Shown here one piece after another: positions 1-12,778 of a DNA stretch of 64,000 nt. The DNA is from Rhodamnia argentea. Lineage: Eukaryota; Streptophyta; Magnoliopsida; Myrtales; Myrtaceae. The stretch covers positions 28,319,826 through 28,383,825 of the forward strand of contig NC_063150.1 of the NCBI RefSeq assembly GCF_020921035.1, written 5' to 3'. The first letter of the stretch is position 1. Every line of letters begins with the position of its first letter. The translations under genes were made by a program, and so were the position numbers. The notes under the pieces were generated by a model. That model was not told the origin of the DNA. It was given only the letters and a program-made list of their open reading frames with translations, and searched no databases.

Positions 1-770
1 GCGAGATGGCCAGCTAAGGTCGTCGAGCCCCGATCAGCGGCTGCCGGCCCCCAATGCTCGCAGGCAAGGGCTCGACCTCACAGATCTGGGCGGGGCCGAG
101 GCCAGGCCCCACCAACCCTAGCGAGTCCTCGCTTGCGGTCGCAAGGGTCGTCGGCCACTAACCAAGGCTCGGCGAGGCTATGCAACTCCTCGCCACTACA
201 ACCCTTTCCTTTTCTTTTTCTTTTTTGGTAATTTTTAATTTTTTTATTTTTATATCTTATTTTTTAAAAAATTTTTAACTTTTAGTTGTTTTTGTTACTA
301 GATGGGATCCTCCAACGAGCCACGTAAGATTAGGTTATTAATAAGAAAAATGCCACATTGGACATAAGCAAGTCCTTAAATTACTTTGTCTTAACTTTGG
401 AACATAAAATTCAAGGGTATTCCCTAGGATGAATGGAAGAAAAAAACTTATCTCAATTTAAGAGAGTGATAGTGGAGAAAGTATACTCCACATCAACTTC
501 AATTGACTACTGTTGGATAGGTAGATATAGTAGCTTTCTATGCCTGGGGTGAGTCATTGGAGTCTCGGCTCCTGTGCAGCTAGCATGTGCTTTGCACAGT
601 ACTTATTAACTAGCTTCCTAGCTACATACCCTAGTTAATAAGTACTGTGCGAAATACGATTTCCAACAAAACTCATTTAATTTGGCACTCAAATAATTGT
701 TTTTCAAAAAAATTGGCCCTTAAGTGATAAAAAAAAATCGATATCAAAGTGAGTGTCATACACAGACTAT
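1..770. mobile_element. Right part of a TIR DNA transposon, cut by the window edge
   Basis: Bases 1-200 are GC-rich, with repeated 'gaggctcggc'-type words, followed by a T-rich stretch. Bases 300-350 (around 'ggatcctccaacgagccacgta') match 29815-29855, inside the element at 28508-30146. Bases 675-770 match that element's right end near 30050-30145 ('ggcactcaaataat', 'acttaagtga'). I infer the right part of a related non-autonomous Mutator-like element. No coding sequence is supported. Confidence 0.5.
594..650. repeat. Perfect 20-bp inverted repeat (hairpin)
   Basis: The arm at 594-613 (GCACAGTACTTATTAACTAG) is the exact reverse complement of 631-650, with a 17-base loop. It lies inside the TIR element, so it may be a product of transposition. 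The stem is short for a typical plant miRNA precursor. Confidence 0.75.
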
Positions 771-2152
771 GACACTTCTAATGTCCTTTCTCCCAAAGAG
801 CCATAGGTATTAGTGTCCAATCGACTGGCGGCCTGGTAGTCCAAACTTGGACAACAAGAGAACGTTGGAACTCGCCCGATAGAAGTGTGTAAGCAGCAGC
901 CGCCCTTCTCGCCTGCAATTATGCTCAGCCGCTCGGCATCCGAAAACAATGTTTGAAACCGATCGCAATGTCTGAATTGATGTCATCCAACAAAAGGGTC
1001 TTTGCCCTCGAAGTATTCAACCTTCTATCGACAAATTCTTGCTTCCTATTTCAACACAATATGGGTTGGAGTTGGGCTTGGACCTGTAAACCCAATAATG
1101 GAGCTACTCATACGCTTGCAAACTGGGCTTTTCATCAAAATAGGAAGCAAAGCTTCCTTTTTCTTTTTCACCATCTCCCATTTAAAGTTAAATTTATTAT
1201 ATTAGTAGAGTCCTCCTCAAATCACTGTTCTAATGATGGTACTTGTTTGTAATGCTTTGTTTAAAATAAAAAGTTATTTCTAGGAAAACAAATGGATCCC
1301 ATCAACATATAGACTGGGAGAGAGTTTCTTTTTTCTATAAAGACCCCACCAAATCTTTCTATATCTATCTTTAGATATCTATAAAGAGAGATGTGAAAGT
1401 AATGGCCTTATGTCACGGCACTTCCTTGTAATTCATGCCTTATCCTCTTCTATTTCCCGAGAAATCCTGTTCCCGAAGACCGTGCTACTTGGCTTGCGCC
1501 GGCGCCCATTGATTTGGCACCTTCTAACATCTTGGGGTTGAGAGTTCTCGTCACGCTAGGGCTTTTGTTTTACTAAAAGCAATTTTGCTAGTTTGACCTT
1601 TCAGATGGCACAATAGCCAAGTCATCGAAGCGAGATGACTTTAAACTTGGATTAACTCACAAAGACAAATGTCTCTATCATGATCGTTTCCTTTTTTTTT
1701 TTTTTTTTTTTTTTGTGCTAGTTAAGTTGTCTATATTTTACTTAATGCTTGCTTTCCATGATTTTCAAAGAAGCACATTAGAGCTTAATATAATCAATAT
1801 TAAGTTGCATAATTGTGACGAATGCAGTTAAGTGGAAAATTTTACTTTTATTAATCAAAATGAATTTAAAAAAGCTTAGGAAATGCATAAATTAAGTAAA
1901 AATTCACCTTCATGACCACAAAGGGAGATCTTTTCTTGGGCAAAATCCAATGTTCATTGGATTGCTCCTTTATTTTCTTGCCTTACACACAACCATCAAA
2001 CCCTTGACAACATACGAACCACAACATAAAAACTTTTTTCCTTGCCCCAAAGCTCCGAGGCAGAGCCAAAGGGGAAGAAGAAGATACAACACAATACTTT
2101 CAACTCACTTTACTGTATCATCACACGAAAAGGATCTTCATAAAAGGAGCAT
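771..2152. other. No gene recognised; includes PR-10 3' flank
   Basis: The short open frames here have no recognisable domain. About 1310-1580 has a TATA-like 'ctataaagacccc' and a T-rich leader resembling a solo LTR or old promoter, which I cannot confirm. About 1890-2152 is the 3' flank of the PR-10 gene and resembles 11040-11244 beside the PR-10 pseudogene. Confidence 0.4.
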
Positions 2153-2737
2153 TTAGGCGCAACAATCGGGATGGGCGATGAGGTACTCCTCAACAGCCTT
2201 GAACAATCCCATAGCTTTGTCTTTGCCCTTCTTGATCTCCTCCTCCTTGAGCTCACAACCTTCCTTGACATGGTAATGGCTGGTCATCTTGCAGACGCAT
2301 CCGCTGCCAGACGCGACGAACTTCATTTCTTCCTCGACAAACTCGATCTTGTCGAACTTGACGTCGCTCTCGATCATAGTATATTTGCAGTAAAAGTTAC
2401 CCGCGTCGAGAGCATCGATCTTGTGCTTCGTATACTTGATGTGGGAGGCTGTTGTGCAGATTCATTAAAGCGAATAAGTCAATTCTTAATTCCGAGGCCT
2501 ATATTCTATACATAGACTCGACATGGCAGAAGCACGAGTATGATCCGACTTACTTTCAACGAAGTTGGTTTTCTTGATGCTGCCAACTCCTCCATCTCCC
2601 TCGATGAACTCAACGCTCTTGATGCCGTCGGGAACAATCTTGGGTAGGCACTTGTGCGACTCGAGGACCAAAGCCTTGAACAGCTTCGATGGTGGGACGG
2701 TGCTTGTGACCTCGTGCGAGTAGGTGATGACTCCCAT
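2153..2737 (-). CDS. PR-10 / Bet v 1-like protein, two exons
   Basis: A small cytosolic pathogenesis-related class 10 protein of the Bet v 1 fold. The family binds hydrophobic ligands such as flavonoids or cytokinins in an internal cavity and is often induced by pathogens or stress. Exon 1 is 2554-2737 (184 bp) and exon 2 is 2153-2448 (296 bp). The 105-bp intron has a GTAAGT donor and an AG acceptor. The position after codon 61 and the 184-bp first exon are classical for this family. The joined frame is open for 159 residues, the usual length. The protein starts MGVITYSHEVTS. The phosphate-binding-like glycine loop GDGGVG sits at residues 47-52, followed by SIKKTNF, and the C-terminal helix contains KAVEEYLIAHPDCCA. 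A damaged relative lies at 11245-11680. The exact subfamily and ligand cannot be told. Confidence 0.93.
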
Positions 2738-2855
2738 GTTGGCCTTGTGAGAAACAAAGAGAAGTGAGCTCGAGAAGGGTAGTGAAAGGGTTTGGCGTGA
2801 TTGCTAAAAGGAGAAGGCTTGAGCTGATGAAGATGATGAAGAGAACTACTTGGTT

Positions 2856-2861
2856 CTTATA
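2856..2861 (-). promoter_or_regulatory. Probable TATA box of the PR-10 gene
   Basis: The minus strand reads CTATAAGAAC about 120 bp upstream of the PR-10 ATG. Transcription would start about 30 bp downstream, leaving a 5' leader of roughly 90 bases. Placement is inferred from consensus and spacing. Confidence 0.5.
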
Positions 2862-3159
2862 GGCGAGTCCTCTGGTTAGTGCTCCGTCATCATTGAAACT
2901 TCAAAGCACGCCAAGTTGGACTAGCCGGCCTTGATTTTTTTTATTTTTTTTTTGTCATAAACCCGGCCTTGATTTAGGCCTTGGTCTTTCTTGGATTGCG
3001 GAGCTGTCGGTCGTCTAAAAGAATGGCAAATGAACATCGTTATCAAAACCGGAAGAAAACTCTTTTACTCCATTCATATCTTGCTTCGGTCATAATTTTA
3101 TTTCCATTTAAAATTGTTAGCATTTTCTTGAAGTTTTACGATCACCTTAACTTAAATAA

Positions 3160-4190
3160 CTTTCTTAAAAAATTATTAAAAAATCATAAACTTATTGTAT
3201 TTGTGTCAATTCAATTTTAATTTTTTTTTTATCAATTGAATTCTAAACTTTTTGTATTTATGTCAATTCAGTCCATCTAGATAATTTCTAGCGAAAACCA
3301 CTAACGAAGCGTGACAGGCAATGACGTGAATAATTTTTAATAATATTTTTAAAATTTTTTATTTTTCTATTTATTTTTTTTTTTCTGTCCTTCCCTTTCT
3401 TCTTCCTCCAGTCAGTCATCCACCTTTCCAGTCTCTGGGTAAGCTCGGCCCCCGCTGGCCACTTGCGAGGGCGAGGTCGACCTCGGCCAAATCTGAAGAG
3501 ACGGTGGCTCAGTTTCGTTCAATCCATAGATCGAGAGATTTGTGCTTTGCTTATGTCTCCGCATGGAAGGAAGGGAAAAGTTTCCGTGCGAATCCCCCAG
3601 ACGAGCAAATACAGTGAAGTGCGAAGCAGATGAAACCATTCAAAGCATTCACCTCACCCACCTCCACATGGGCATCCAGATTCCGTTCCGTACTCCCATC
3701 GGGCATTGAACGACCGAAAGGAGAGATGAATTAAGACTGGAGAGTAGACGAAACGATTTGAATTAACTCTCGATCTTTTGGTGGTAGCATTTTAATTGAC
3801 GCTGAAAGTGACGGATAAAAGGCTCGCTCAATCTTTTGGATCGAATGAAATTGAGCGATCACCTCGCCAGATCTGGATGCTGAGGCTCCACCTTGCCCAA
3901 CAACAAGTTGGAACCTCGTCAGACCTCTACGACCGGTTGGAGGAAGAAGAAAGGAAAGAAAAAATAAAACAAAAAATAAAAACAAATAAAAATCCAAAAT
4001 AATTTTAAATGTTATTAACAATTGTGCATGTCAGTATCGATCCTGCCACGTTAGCAATTTTCAGTCAAAATTAGTCAGATTGATTGATTTGGTACAAATA
4101 TAAATGTTAGGACTTAATTCGTAAAAACAAAAAAAAATTAGAACTGAATTGACACAATTACAATAAATTTAGTTATTTTTTGGTAATAAT
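3160..4190. mobile_element. Non-autonomous TIR element (Mutator-like) with GC-rich centre
   Basis: The left arm (about 3180-3300, containing 'tgtcaattcaattttaattt' and 'tatttatgtcaattcag') is an imperfect inverted repeat of the right arm (about 4020-4180, 'gaactgaattgacacaatta'). The centre (3420-3940) is GC-richer, with 'gcgaggtcgacctcggcc' words. No transposase is present and the ends are approximate. It belongs to the same family as 4628-5390 and 45532-46054. Confidence 0.6.
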
Positions 4191-4627
4191 TTCAAATGTG
4201 AAGTCAATCTTCGCATTTTACTGTTGAAACTAAAAGCTTGGAATTTACCCTTTATTTTCTTCTTGTGAAATAACTTGATTTAACAAGCCATTTCATCACA
4301 AAACAAAATTTTCCATTTTCTTATTTAATAAAAAATGGAAATTATGGATTAGTAAGAAAATGAGAAAATTGATAGAACAGTATAAGATAAGAATTAAAAA
4401 AAAAAAAAAGCCAGAGAGACCAAAAGACAAGAAAAAAGATTAAACATTCTTTGTGTTCCAAACACAAGTGATCTCTCCGTGGATTCTGCACTCAAATAAA
4501 AGACTCACCTGGAGCATGCAAGTGACGGTTTCAATCCCTGTGGAGCTGGGATAACATGAAGAATCCAAACCCTGTGAATAGTATGAATGGGACATACACG
4601 CATCCATCGAGAAAATTATAAAGAAAA

Positions 4628-5390
4628 AAGTATTAAATATATTGTAATTATACAAATTCAATCCTAAGTCTTTTTTTTTTTAACAATTGACTCTAAATAT
4701 TTTACATTTGTGTCAAATTAATAATGCTAACGTGGACGATAGCGGCTCTATGAGGTGCGGCCGATACTGGCATGGATTATTTTAATAATACTGTGATGTT
4801 TCTCGAATTTTGTATTTACTTCGCATTTTTTTCTTATCTTTCTCTTCTTTTTTCTCTTTTCTTTTTTTCTTTCTTCCCTTCTTCCTCTAGAGGCAAGAAC
4901 CGGCAAGGTCGACCTTACCAGCCAGTGGTGAGGGTGACCCTTATTGTCGCTAGGCAAGGCCAGCCTCGCTTGCCCCTGGTGAGGCTCGGCTTTGCCCAAC
5001 CCCTATTGGCAAGGTCAAGCCTCACCCTTGCTAGCCACTAGCAAGGCCGACCTTACCCAGCAACAACGAGGCTCACTCTAATCGGCCCTCGTCTTTGGCC
5101 AATCGTCCAAGTCCGGCGATCACCTAGAGGAAGAAGTGAAGGAAAAAAATAAATAATAAATAAATAAAGTACATAAAAAAATTGAAAATTATTAAAATAA
5201 TATTAAAAATTACCCACGTCGGCGCCACGTAAGACGGTCGGCTTCAATGTTAGTATTTTTCAATCAAAATTGATTGGATAAAATGAATTGACACAAATAC
5301 AAAAAATTGGAAACTCAACTAGTAAAAGAAAAGATTTATGACTGAATTAATATAATTACAATTAATTTAGGACTTTTTTTATCTTTATTC
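4628..5390. mobile_element. Non-autonomous TIR element of the same family
   Basis: The left arm 4635-4740 ('ttgtaattatacaaattcaa', 'aatgctaacgtgg') is inverted relative to the right arm 5215-5385 ('gactgaattaatataattac'). The GC-rich centre (4890-5130) contains repeated 'gcaaggtc' and 'gaggctc' words. The open frames across the centre are not gene-like. Confidence 0.6.
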
Positions 5391-6824
5391 TTGCAATTTT
5401 GGGTTAATTGGGACAAAATAATTAGTACCGACAGCACGCTGGACAACCAAAAAAGCAAAGGTATCTCTCGATAAGAAACCTGAGAACTCATTCAGCGTGA
5501 GAAAGGGGTCCAATTTCCTCAATTCATTCTTGAACATAAATTTTCTTTTATTTCCGTTATCTTGTGAGCTTCTTGTCATTTGCCAACAACCCAGACCACA
5601 ATCGTGAAGCTTTGTCTTTCAATTTAAGTTTCGAGATAACAATATACATTTTTATATAATTTAAAAAATAAATTAAATATGTATCAAAAGTTTATAATAT
5701 ATAATGAACAAATTTAAAATTTATAAATCACGTTTCATATTGAATCAAAATTCAAAAATTATTTGTATAAATTGGACTAGTCATACTTGATTTAAGGCTT
5801 AAGCCTTTCTTCTCTCTCTCTCTCTCTCTTTTTTTTTAGGCGGAGCCGTCAGTCTTCTAGAAGAAAATGGAAAGTCGAAGAGGGCATGAGCATGTCCTTA
5901 TCCAACCCGAAGTACACGATTATATTAAACGTGTCAGCTGGTTTATTTGACGTGACTTTAGTTGTCCTTTTCACTTTATTTCACATCATGCTTGGTTGAT
6001 AATTTGATTTTTAATTGATATATATTTTTTTTTTTGCAAGTCCAAACATGAATCGATCTTCGTATCTTATTGGTGAAATTAAAGGCTTGAAATTCAGTGG
6101 ACCCTTTATTCTCTTATTTTTCTTCTCGTGAAATGACTTAGTATATTATTGTCTAATCATGAAACGAATATTCCAGTTTATTCTTCTAATTAAAAGTGGA
6201 CTTGATTGTTTAGTAAGAAAATGAAAGCGGGGAAGGAAAAGCGAAGCTTTGAACGATAGAAATGGAGATTCAACTTCTCCCGTCAAAATTCCAGCATTTA
6301 TAGTGCAACGAAGTTAGCTTAATAAATGCAGAGTAAGGGCTCTATGCCATCATTTATTTTATATGAAATAGCAGTAAATAGCGCTTGATTGATTGCTTTC
6401 AAGGAAAAATAATTACATAAGAAAAAGAATAAAAAATAAATTCTCTAGTGTGCTAATAATCGAGTCAAATATGATATTTCATAATTTCTTAAAATGTGAA
6501 TATATAAATTTTTTCAAAAAGAAAAATAATAAAAATCATTGAGCCACTTTTGTCCTCTTATTTGACTATTCTCGCTATATGGGCTTCAATTTGGACACGA
6601 CTCCAGCAAAAGAAAAGTCTTTAAGAGGGGATGCTAATCGACCCTCATGTAGGCTCTGGCCGAGAAGAAAACGTCGTCGGTAACACGATGTTTATCCTTT
6701 CCCTTTTACGATCCGATTAAACTTGCTCATCAAATATAATTTGATGCTTTTGAAATGTTTACTTCAATATCTAGGCGTCTCATAGCTTATTCGGTGAGTA
6801 TGCATAGATGATTTATAATTATAG
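5391..6824. repeat. Duplicate of PR-10 upstream flank; otherwise no gene
   Basis: 5795-5890 ('ggcggagccgtcagtcttct') resembles 2955-3040 upstream of the PR-10 gene. 6050-6235 ('cgatcttcgtatcttattgg', 'cctttattctc') resembles 4200-4385. This looks like a second copy of the PR-10 upstream region from an old tandem duplication whose coding part is gone. A CT microsatellite lies at 5811-5829. The rest shows nothing recognisable. Confidence 0.45.
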
Positions 6825-9594
6825 TAAGGGAAAAAGCCACAAAAAATCTCAAATTATGTCCACTTAAACACATTTATTCTTAACTTTTTTTACAACATTA
6901 AAAATCTCAAACTATTCCAATTGTTACACATTTACCATAAGCTTTTTCTTGCGAAAAAAAAAAAACCACCAACTTGTATATATGTAACACATTTTTCCTT
7001 TATCATTAGATTATTTTTTAGCAAAACAACTTCGTTTTTATTTCATTTAAGTCACGTTAACCACCATGTCAACAGTGTTTGCTTTTTGACGTCTATGTAG
7101 ATAGATTCTTAACGGCTCTCATTGACAGAACCTTGACGCAAGGTAAATATTATAAGGTGCAATTAAAACCTTAAACAGCGCCTTAAGATCACCATAATTA
7201 AATACACGAATCACAATATAGAAGTAGAGGAATTTATGCACCTTGTTTGGAATCTATCGTTCTTAATGTGGAATATCAATAAATCAACACTTAAGAGTTT
7301 GTCCTCTATAACCCCTTGAATCACTAGCTGTAATGAATCTGCCCTTCACATATCGTGTTTTGTAACGGCTCTTTATATGATGTTATGTGTGTATTAGGGT
7401 TAAAAGATGGACTTGAACTCAATTTATAGAGTTTTCAGCCGGACCCTCTCATTACGGACCTAGCTCAACTCGGCCTACATTAACCAGCCCTATAGTAAAA
7501 TGATTAAAAAAAATTATATCTTTTCTTTATTAGATCAGTTAATAATTACAATATTAATTAATTTAGCCCCCACGAGAAAAACTCTTACATTCTCCTACTT
7601 GAGCCATCTTAATTAAAATTGTGTTGTATATGAACATCTTTATATTGGTCTAGAGATAATTCTTGATAGTCAATTTGATCGCATAAAGTCTCAAACACCA
7701 AACCATGTTAGTAAGTGCATTAAAAGACACAAAGCCACCCATGATCACAAGTGCTTTTAACTCTACTGATATTGATTTAATATGGTAGTGTGGCAAACAG
7801 ATAGCACCTCATATAATAAAGAAACATTATGTGTCATCCTCTTTGGCAGTCATCATTCTTTCATCTTAGAATAAAGTATCTAGGCATATCTATTTCTTTT
7901 TATTTTAACTTCTATGAAGTTCCTTTCTTTGCTACAGTTGATAAAAATCATTTTTTGGACGAAGTGTCATGAAACTCGGTGTGCCAGTAGAGATTATTCT
8001 TATAGTTCCAATGAACCAATATATGTCTTACTTTTACAGTTAACTATATCATATGTGTAACAAGATATATGCTTATGGCTAAATATTAAATGCCACAGCC
8101 AGCCATCACTCAAGGTTTACACAATGCATTGAGATTTTAATAGATATGTGTTTAATATGAAAATAATAATTCCATAGACTTTATTAGAGCAAAAATAAAG
8201 AGCTCCCACTAAACAACAACATCCTGTGATCTTCTAAGTCCATATTAGCGGCAGGTCGTTCAAATACACAAGGGTGTAAACCTTTCATTAGTGGATTAGC
8301 AACCATTTCATATGTGATTATATGCTTTACTGCAATGTCACCATTCTGCAAGGATTCTTTTATGATAAAAAACTTGGCCTACATATGTTTAAACCCCTTA
8401 AGACTTTTGTTATTGTTAATAAATAACATTGCAAAGTTATTGTAACAAAATAACTGGATGGGCTTATCCACAAAATCAAATACGGTCAACTCCCTAATGA
8501 GATTCTGGAGCCAAATAGCCTGAGTAGCAAATGAGTAGCATGATATAAACTCCGCTTGCACAATAGAGGATGATATCGTTTTTTGTTTCATACTTTTCCA
8601 TGAAACTGTACCACCTACTAACATAAAGATGTATCATTTTGTTGACTTCTTGTCATCTTGACAACCATCATAGTCTAATGTGAGTACCCTAATAGTTGTA
8701 AGTTCTGAATATATACGTAAATTAGCATAGTCTTTGGTCCTTTTTAAGTACCTCAACACCTTCTTGACAGCAATATAGTGATCGTGTCGAAAATTTGACT
8801 GATATTTGCCTAGAAATCTTGTTGTAAAAGCAATGTCTTGCCTAGTTTGAACTTGGGCATACATAATACTGTCAAGTATACTAGCATAAGATACATCCTT
8901 CATATGGATTTTATCAATACCTAAGTGAGGACACCAAGAAAGATTCAATTTATCACATTTGCAGATAGGAGCAATTCTTGGCTTGCACTCTTAACTATTG
9001 AATCTTTCCAAAATCCAATCAACATATGGCCTCTGAGATAAACCCAAAACTCGGCGAGAACGATTCATGTGGATCTCAATGCTAAGGACAATAGACGCCT
9101 CACCAAGATCTTTCTTGTCAATAGTATAACATTCGCTTTGTCTCATTCAGTAATTCAATATCATTGCTCGCAAGCAAAATATTGTCAACATAAAGAGCAA
9201 GAAAAATAAATTTGCTCTCACTAACCTTGTAGTATAAATAATGATCCAGCTTGTTCTCAATTAAACCGAATGAAATAACACCACTATGAAACTTTAAGTA
9301 CCACTATTTAGAAGCTTGTTTCAGCCTATAAATAGACTTTTTCAACCAGATCCTCTCATCACGAACCGGGCTCAACTCGGCCCATACTAATACGACCCAT
9401 ACTAGACTAATTAAAAAAAATTATCTTTTCTTTATTAGATCAATTATTAATTACAATATCAATTAATTTAGCCTACATTGGAAAAAACTCTTACAAATGT
9501 GTCGAGTTTAAGATTTTTTGTGTTAAAAAAAAAGGTTTATAGTGAACGTGTCTTAATGGGCATAGTTTAAGATTTTTTGTGCCTTTTGCCCTTA
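6825..9594. mobile_element. Mutator-like TIR element carrying a nested Copia remnant
   Basis: The left end starts TAAGGGAAAAAGCCACAAAA and the right end, reverse complemented, reads TAAGGGCAAAAGGCACAAAA. Similarity continues as 'aaaatct(c/t)aaa(t/c)tatg'. The left arm extends to about 7010 with internal repeats of the same words. No clear target duplication was found. The interior is mostly the Copia fragment at 7269-9495. Arms of related sequence occur at 58150-61191 and 62610-63035. Confidence 0.6.
7269..9495 (-). mobile_element. Ty1/Copia retrotransposon, deletion derivative
   Basis: Minus-strand element. LTR starts (TGTAAGAG) are at 9495 and 7589, and about 150 bases of LTR are shared (9335-9495 and about 7425-7589). 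A purine-rich tract abuts the inner LTR at 7590-7605. Between the LTRs are the end of reverse transcriptase (LYVDN near 9175-9200, then YAQVQTRQDIAF at 8634-8948) and RNase H (GGTVSWKSMKQ at 8379-8624). Gag, protease, integrase and most of the first LTR are missing, and the frames are broken. The outer edge at 7269 is tentative. The catalytic YVDD motif reads YVDN. Confidence 0.7.
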
Positions 9595-9692
9595 GAATAA
9601 AAATGTACTTTATTATCTATCAGAATGCTTTAAAAAAAAAAAACAGGTCTTAATGCATGAATATTAGCTTACACATTATACAATGTAACTAA

Positions 9693-10880
9693 GGTCTTGT
9701 ATGACAACCATTCTGATTCGAAAAAGTGATTCTAATTAAAATGACTTTTTTTATTCTGTTCCCTTGATGAATTTGAGAATCAGAACACGTTTGATAACTG
9801 CATAAATTTCTCTTCTTGGAACAAAAACGCGTTTGGTAACTACAGATAATTTCAGTTCCTAAAAATAACTGTTTTTCCCAATTTTTGTCATTTAAGTCAA
9901 ATAATTATCTAGTTACTCTGTGAAATTTCATCTTATATTTCGAATTAACTGAAGATTAATTCATATTGATTCTCTTATATAACATATTGTATATTGAAAT
10001 ATGAAAATAAATATAAAAAATCATCAAGAGTCATTTTTACCATTTAAGTGGTTTCATCCAACTCGTTTGAGCGAGCAGACAACTTACACAAGCGGCGCCC
10101 TCATCTGTATAAGGAAAATGCACCGAATCGCACCGCTCCGCATTGGTGCGCATTTTTTGTTCTAGAAAATCAAATCTCAGTCTTAATTCATTCAACACTT
10201 AATAACGAGAGCTTGCTAAGTGTTGACGCAGGTTATTTTTCTCTTTTTCCAAAATTTTCTAAAATAGACTATGGCTAAAGTACATAAACTTAGGCCAATC
10301 ACAACTAATAAAATCAAGTGCCAAGAAATCATGGCATTGATAATTCGTATTATAAAGTCCTAACAAAGCCCTAAAGGCTTAGAAAAATGCAATTTTAATT
10401 TCAAAGGTGTTCATAATTTTCCTAAAAAAGAAGAAGATCTATGAAATCTAGGAATCTAGGCCCAAATTTAGGAAAACGAAGTCAATCTAGCCTAATCGAA
10501 GCTTCTTCTATTTTTAGGGATTTTCTAAAAATTTTCTGATTTTTTAGAACTTTTCTAATTATTTTCCAATTTTTTTATTTTTTTATTTTAACTTTATTAT
10601 CTTGTATATTTTTCTTTGAAAATATTTTAGGTCGAGAGAAAAATGACGAGAGAACTAAAAGGAAAAAGTGAAAGATGTGAGACTTTATTCTGTTTTATAA
10701 TTCTCAAAAGTGATTCTTTTTCTCATAACCAACTTTTTTTTGTTCTTGTTTTTGCTCCAAAACTGTTTCTGGGAACATAATCAAAATCAAAATTAATTAC
10801 ATTATCAAACAGGATTCAATTTTTTTTTTTTTGTTTCGGAGAATAAAATCAGAGAAGCAGAATGATTACTATACAGGCCC
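9693..10880. mobile_element. TIR element flanked by TAA, PIF/Harbinger-like
   Basis: The left end is GGTCTTGTATGACAACCATT. The right end, reverse complemented, is GGGCCTGTATAGTAATCATT. Both are followed by CTG and both are flanked by TAA (9690-9692 and 10881-10883). The interior is AT-rich and has no transposase. The 3-bp TAA duplication fits PIF/Harbinger-type elements. The end 'aatcattctg' is shared with the element at 55792. Confidence 0.6.
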
Positions 10881-11244
10881 TAAAAAAATCTTATGATTAC
10901 AAATCAAAAATGAAATAGAGGAAGCTTCATCAGAACTTCGTAAATACAAAGAGAGATCTCATCCTTTTGGGGTTGGAAAATGAAGTTAGTGCAATCTAAT
11001 TTATTGTGATGCTCACTGCTCTCTTTGAAGATTTTATTTTTATTTTTTCGACTTGACCTTACACACACGACCATCAAATCCTTTAGAAGATAGAAATCGC
11101 ACCAAAAGAAGCTTTTCCTCAGCAAACAGCTCTTACGTAGAGCCACAAGAACAAGAAAAAGAACATACAATGTAAATTGTCCTCTCACTTTGTATAGTAT
11201 TACTCAGGAAGATTTTGAAATTTGAAAAAAGAAAAAAAGAGTAT

Positions 11245-11680
11245 TTAAACGCAAACGTCGGGGTTGGCCAAGAGGTACTCCTCAATGGACTTGACTAATC
11301 AGGCTTTGTCTTTGTCCTACTTGCTGTCATCCTCCTTCAGCTCACAACCTTCCATAGTATGGTATTTACTGGTCATCTAGGAGACGCACCTGCCGTCGGC
11401 CACGACAAACTTCACCTCGCAGACAACGAAATCGATCTTGTCGAACTTGATGTCGCTCTCGATGAAAGTGCATATGCAGTAACAATTGTCCCCGTCAAGA
11501 GCATTGATCTTGTCCTTGGTGCACTTGATGTAGGAAACTGTTAGCCAAATCGTGGAAAACCAAAAAACACTGAATTCTATATTAAATTGATACATGGTAA
11601 TTTTTTATGTGTAATCAGTTTTACTTTCGACAAAGTTAGTTTTCTTGATACTGCCGGCTGCACCATCTCCCTCGAGAAGA
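11245..11680 (-). pseudogene. PR-10 / Bet v 1 pseudogene, 5'-truncated
   Basis: Exon 2 (11245-11537) aligns along its length with the intact PR-10 gene (SYIKCTKDKINALDGDNCYC, then SDIKFDKIDFV). It carries three in-frame stops: TAG after GRCVS (11377-11379), TAG after DDSK, and TGA after DKDKA. Only the end of exon 1 survives (11625 to about 11680, EGDGAAGSIKKTNFVE). There similarity stops abruptly where duplicated segment A begins. The intron is 11538-11624 with a weak GTAAAA donor. The 3' flank also matches the intact gene's 3' flank, so this is a duplicated locus and not a retrocopy. Confidence 0.9.
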
Positions 11681-12235
11681 TTAAGGACAGGGACACACGG
11701 TTATGAAATGACGAATGATAATTTTTGTAAGTAGAAAAGACTTCAAATCCAATAATAAAATAAAAAGAAAAAGAAAACCTCATTTTCTTCTAACCTGTGG
11801 GACCCACGACCATTATCATTATGGAAGAAAAATAGGGCAAATCCGTTGATTTAGTCTTCATTCCAGCCAGATAGACAAAGGTTGCCTCGCCGCACCGAAA
11901 GGGGTAGAAAAAAATTCAAGGCAAATCTAGGAGAAAAAGAGAATTAGCGGCAGCTCAAAGCAATTGATTTTGATGGCTAGAGTTGACTTTGACTTCATAC
12001 ATCCTGAACCAAAACATTCTTGGAATTTAAAAGCCGAAAGTATTTTATCTACTCAATATCTTAAAAAAACAATTAAAAAAAAATGAGTTAAGGCTCGAGT
12101 TTCTTTGAATTCAAGTACCACGATACTTTTCGTCCGGCCTCAAATAGCGATCGGCTAGTGCTAAGCAATATGACGAGTCACGCAGATCTATAACCCTTTA
12201 AATATCCCCTTGGTGAGTCCACGATAATGCCAATA

Positions 12236-12335
12236 GGCATGTGGCTCTGTTGATTAAGAAATTGGGGGGTGGAGACGCTATTATTATAGGTGTGGTGTTT
12301 GATTCTTGCACTCTACAAAAAAAAAAACAAAGCAA
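12236..12335 (+). repeat. Possible tRNA-derived SINE
   Basis: A box-A-like 'gtggctctgttgattaag' is followed about 50 bases later by a box-B-like 'gtttgattcttgcac' and then an A-rich tail. The boxes are degenerate and no target duplication was identified. Confidence 0.3.
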
Positions 12336-12778
12336 AATTACATTTCCTTTGTGTAGTAGGAGCAGCTTCGTACGAATCCACTTATTTCGAGAAAAATGGA
12401 TGATTTAAAAAATATTTTACTAAAAATAATCGCTTGTATCGGTTGAAATAATTAATCAATGAGAAATGTTGTCATAATCGCTAACTATTTGTGTCTCAAT
12501 ATTTTCGTAGACGATGAAATATCTTTTGATTGTTTATTATTGTATGCGATACAAGTGATCATTTTTAAAAAAATATTTTTTAAATTATTTATTTTTCGCG
12601 AAACAAATGATATCTTATGGCTACCGACGAGAAAGGGAGACATCTATCTCTCATAATGTCGTCATTTGGCTCGCTTGCCCCCACAATGCTTGTCTATTTC
12701 CCTCTTGTTTTCTCGCAAGCTGCTTACACTTTGCATGCCACCATTTTCCAACGTCTTTCACTAAGTTTCGCCGCCCCA

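Noticed and set aside
2171..2515. Plus-strand frame overlapping PR-10 exon 2
   Set aside because: Antisense shadow of the real exon, with no domain.
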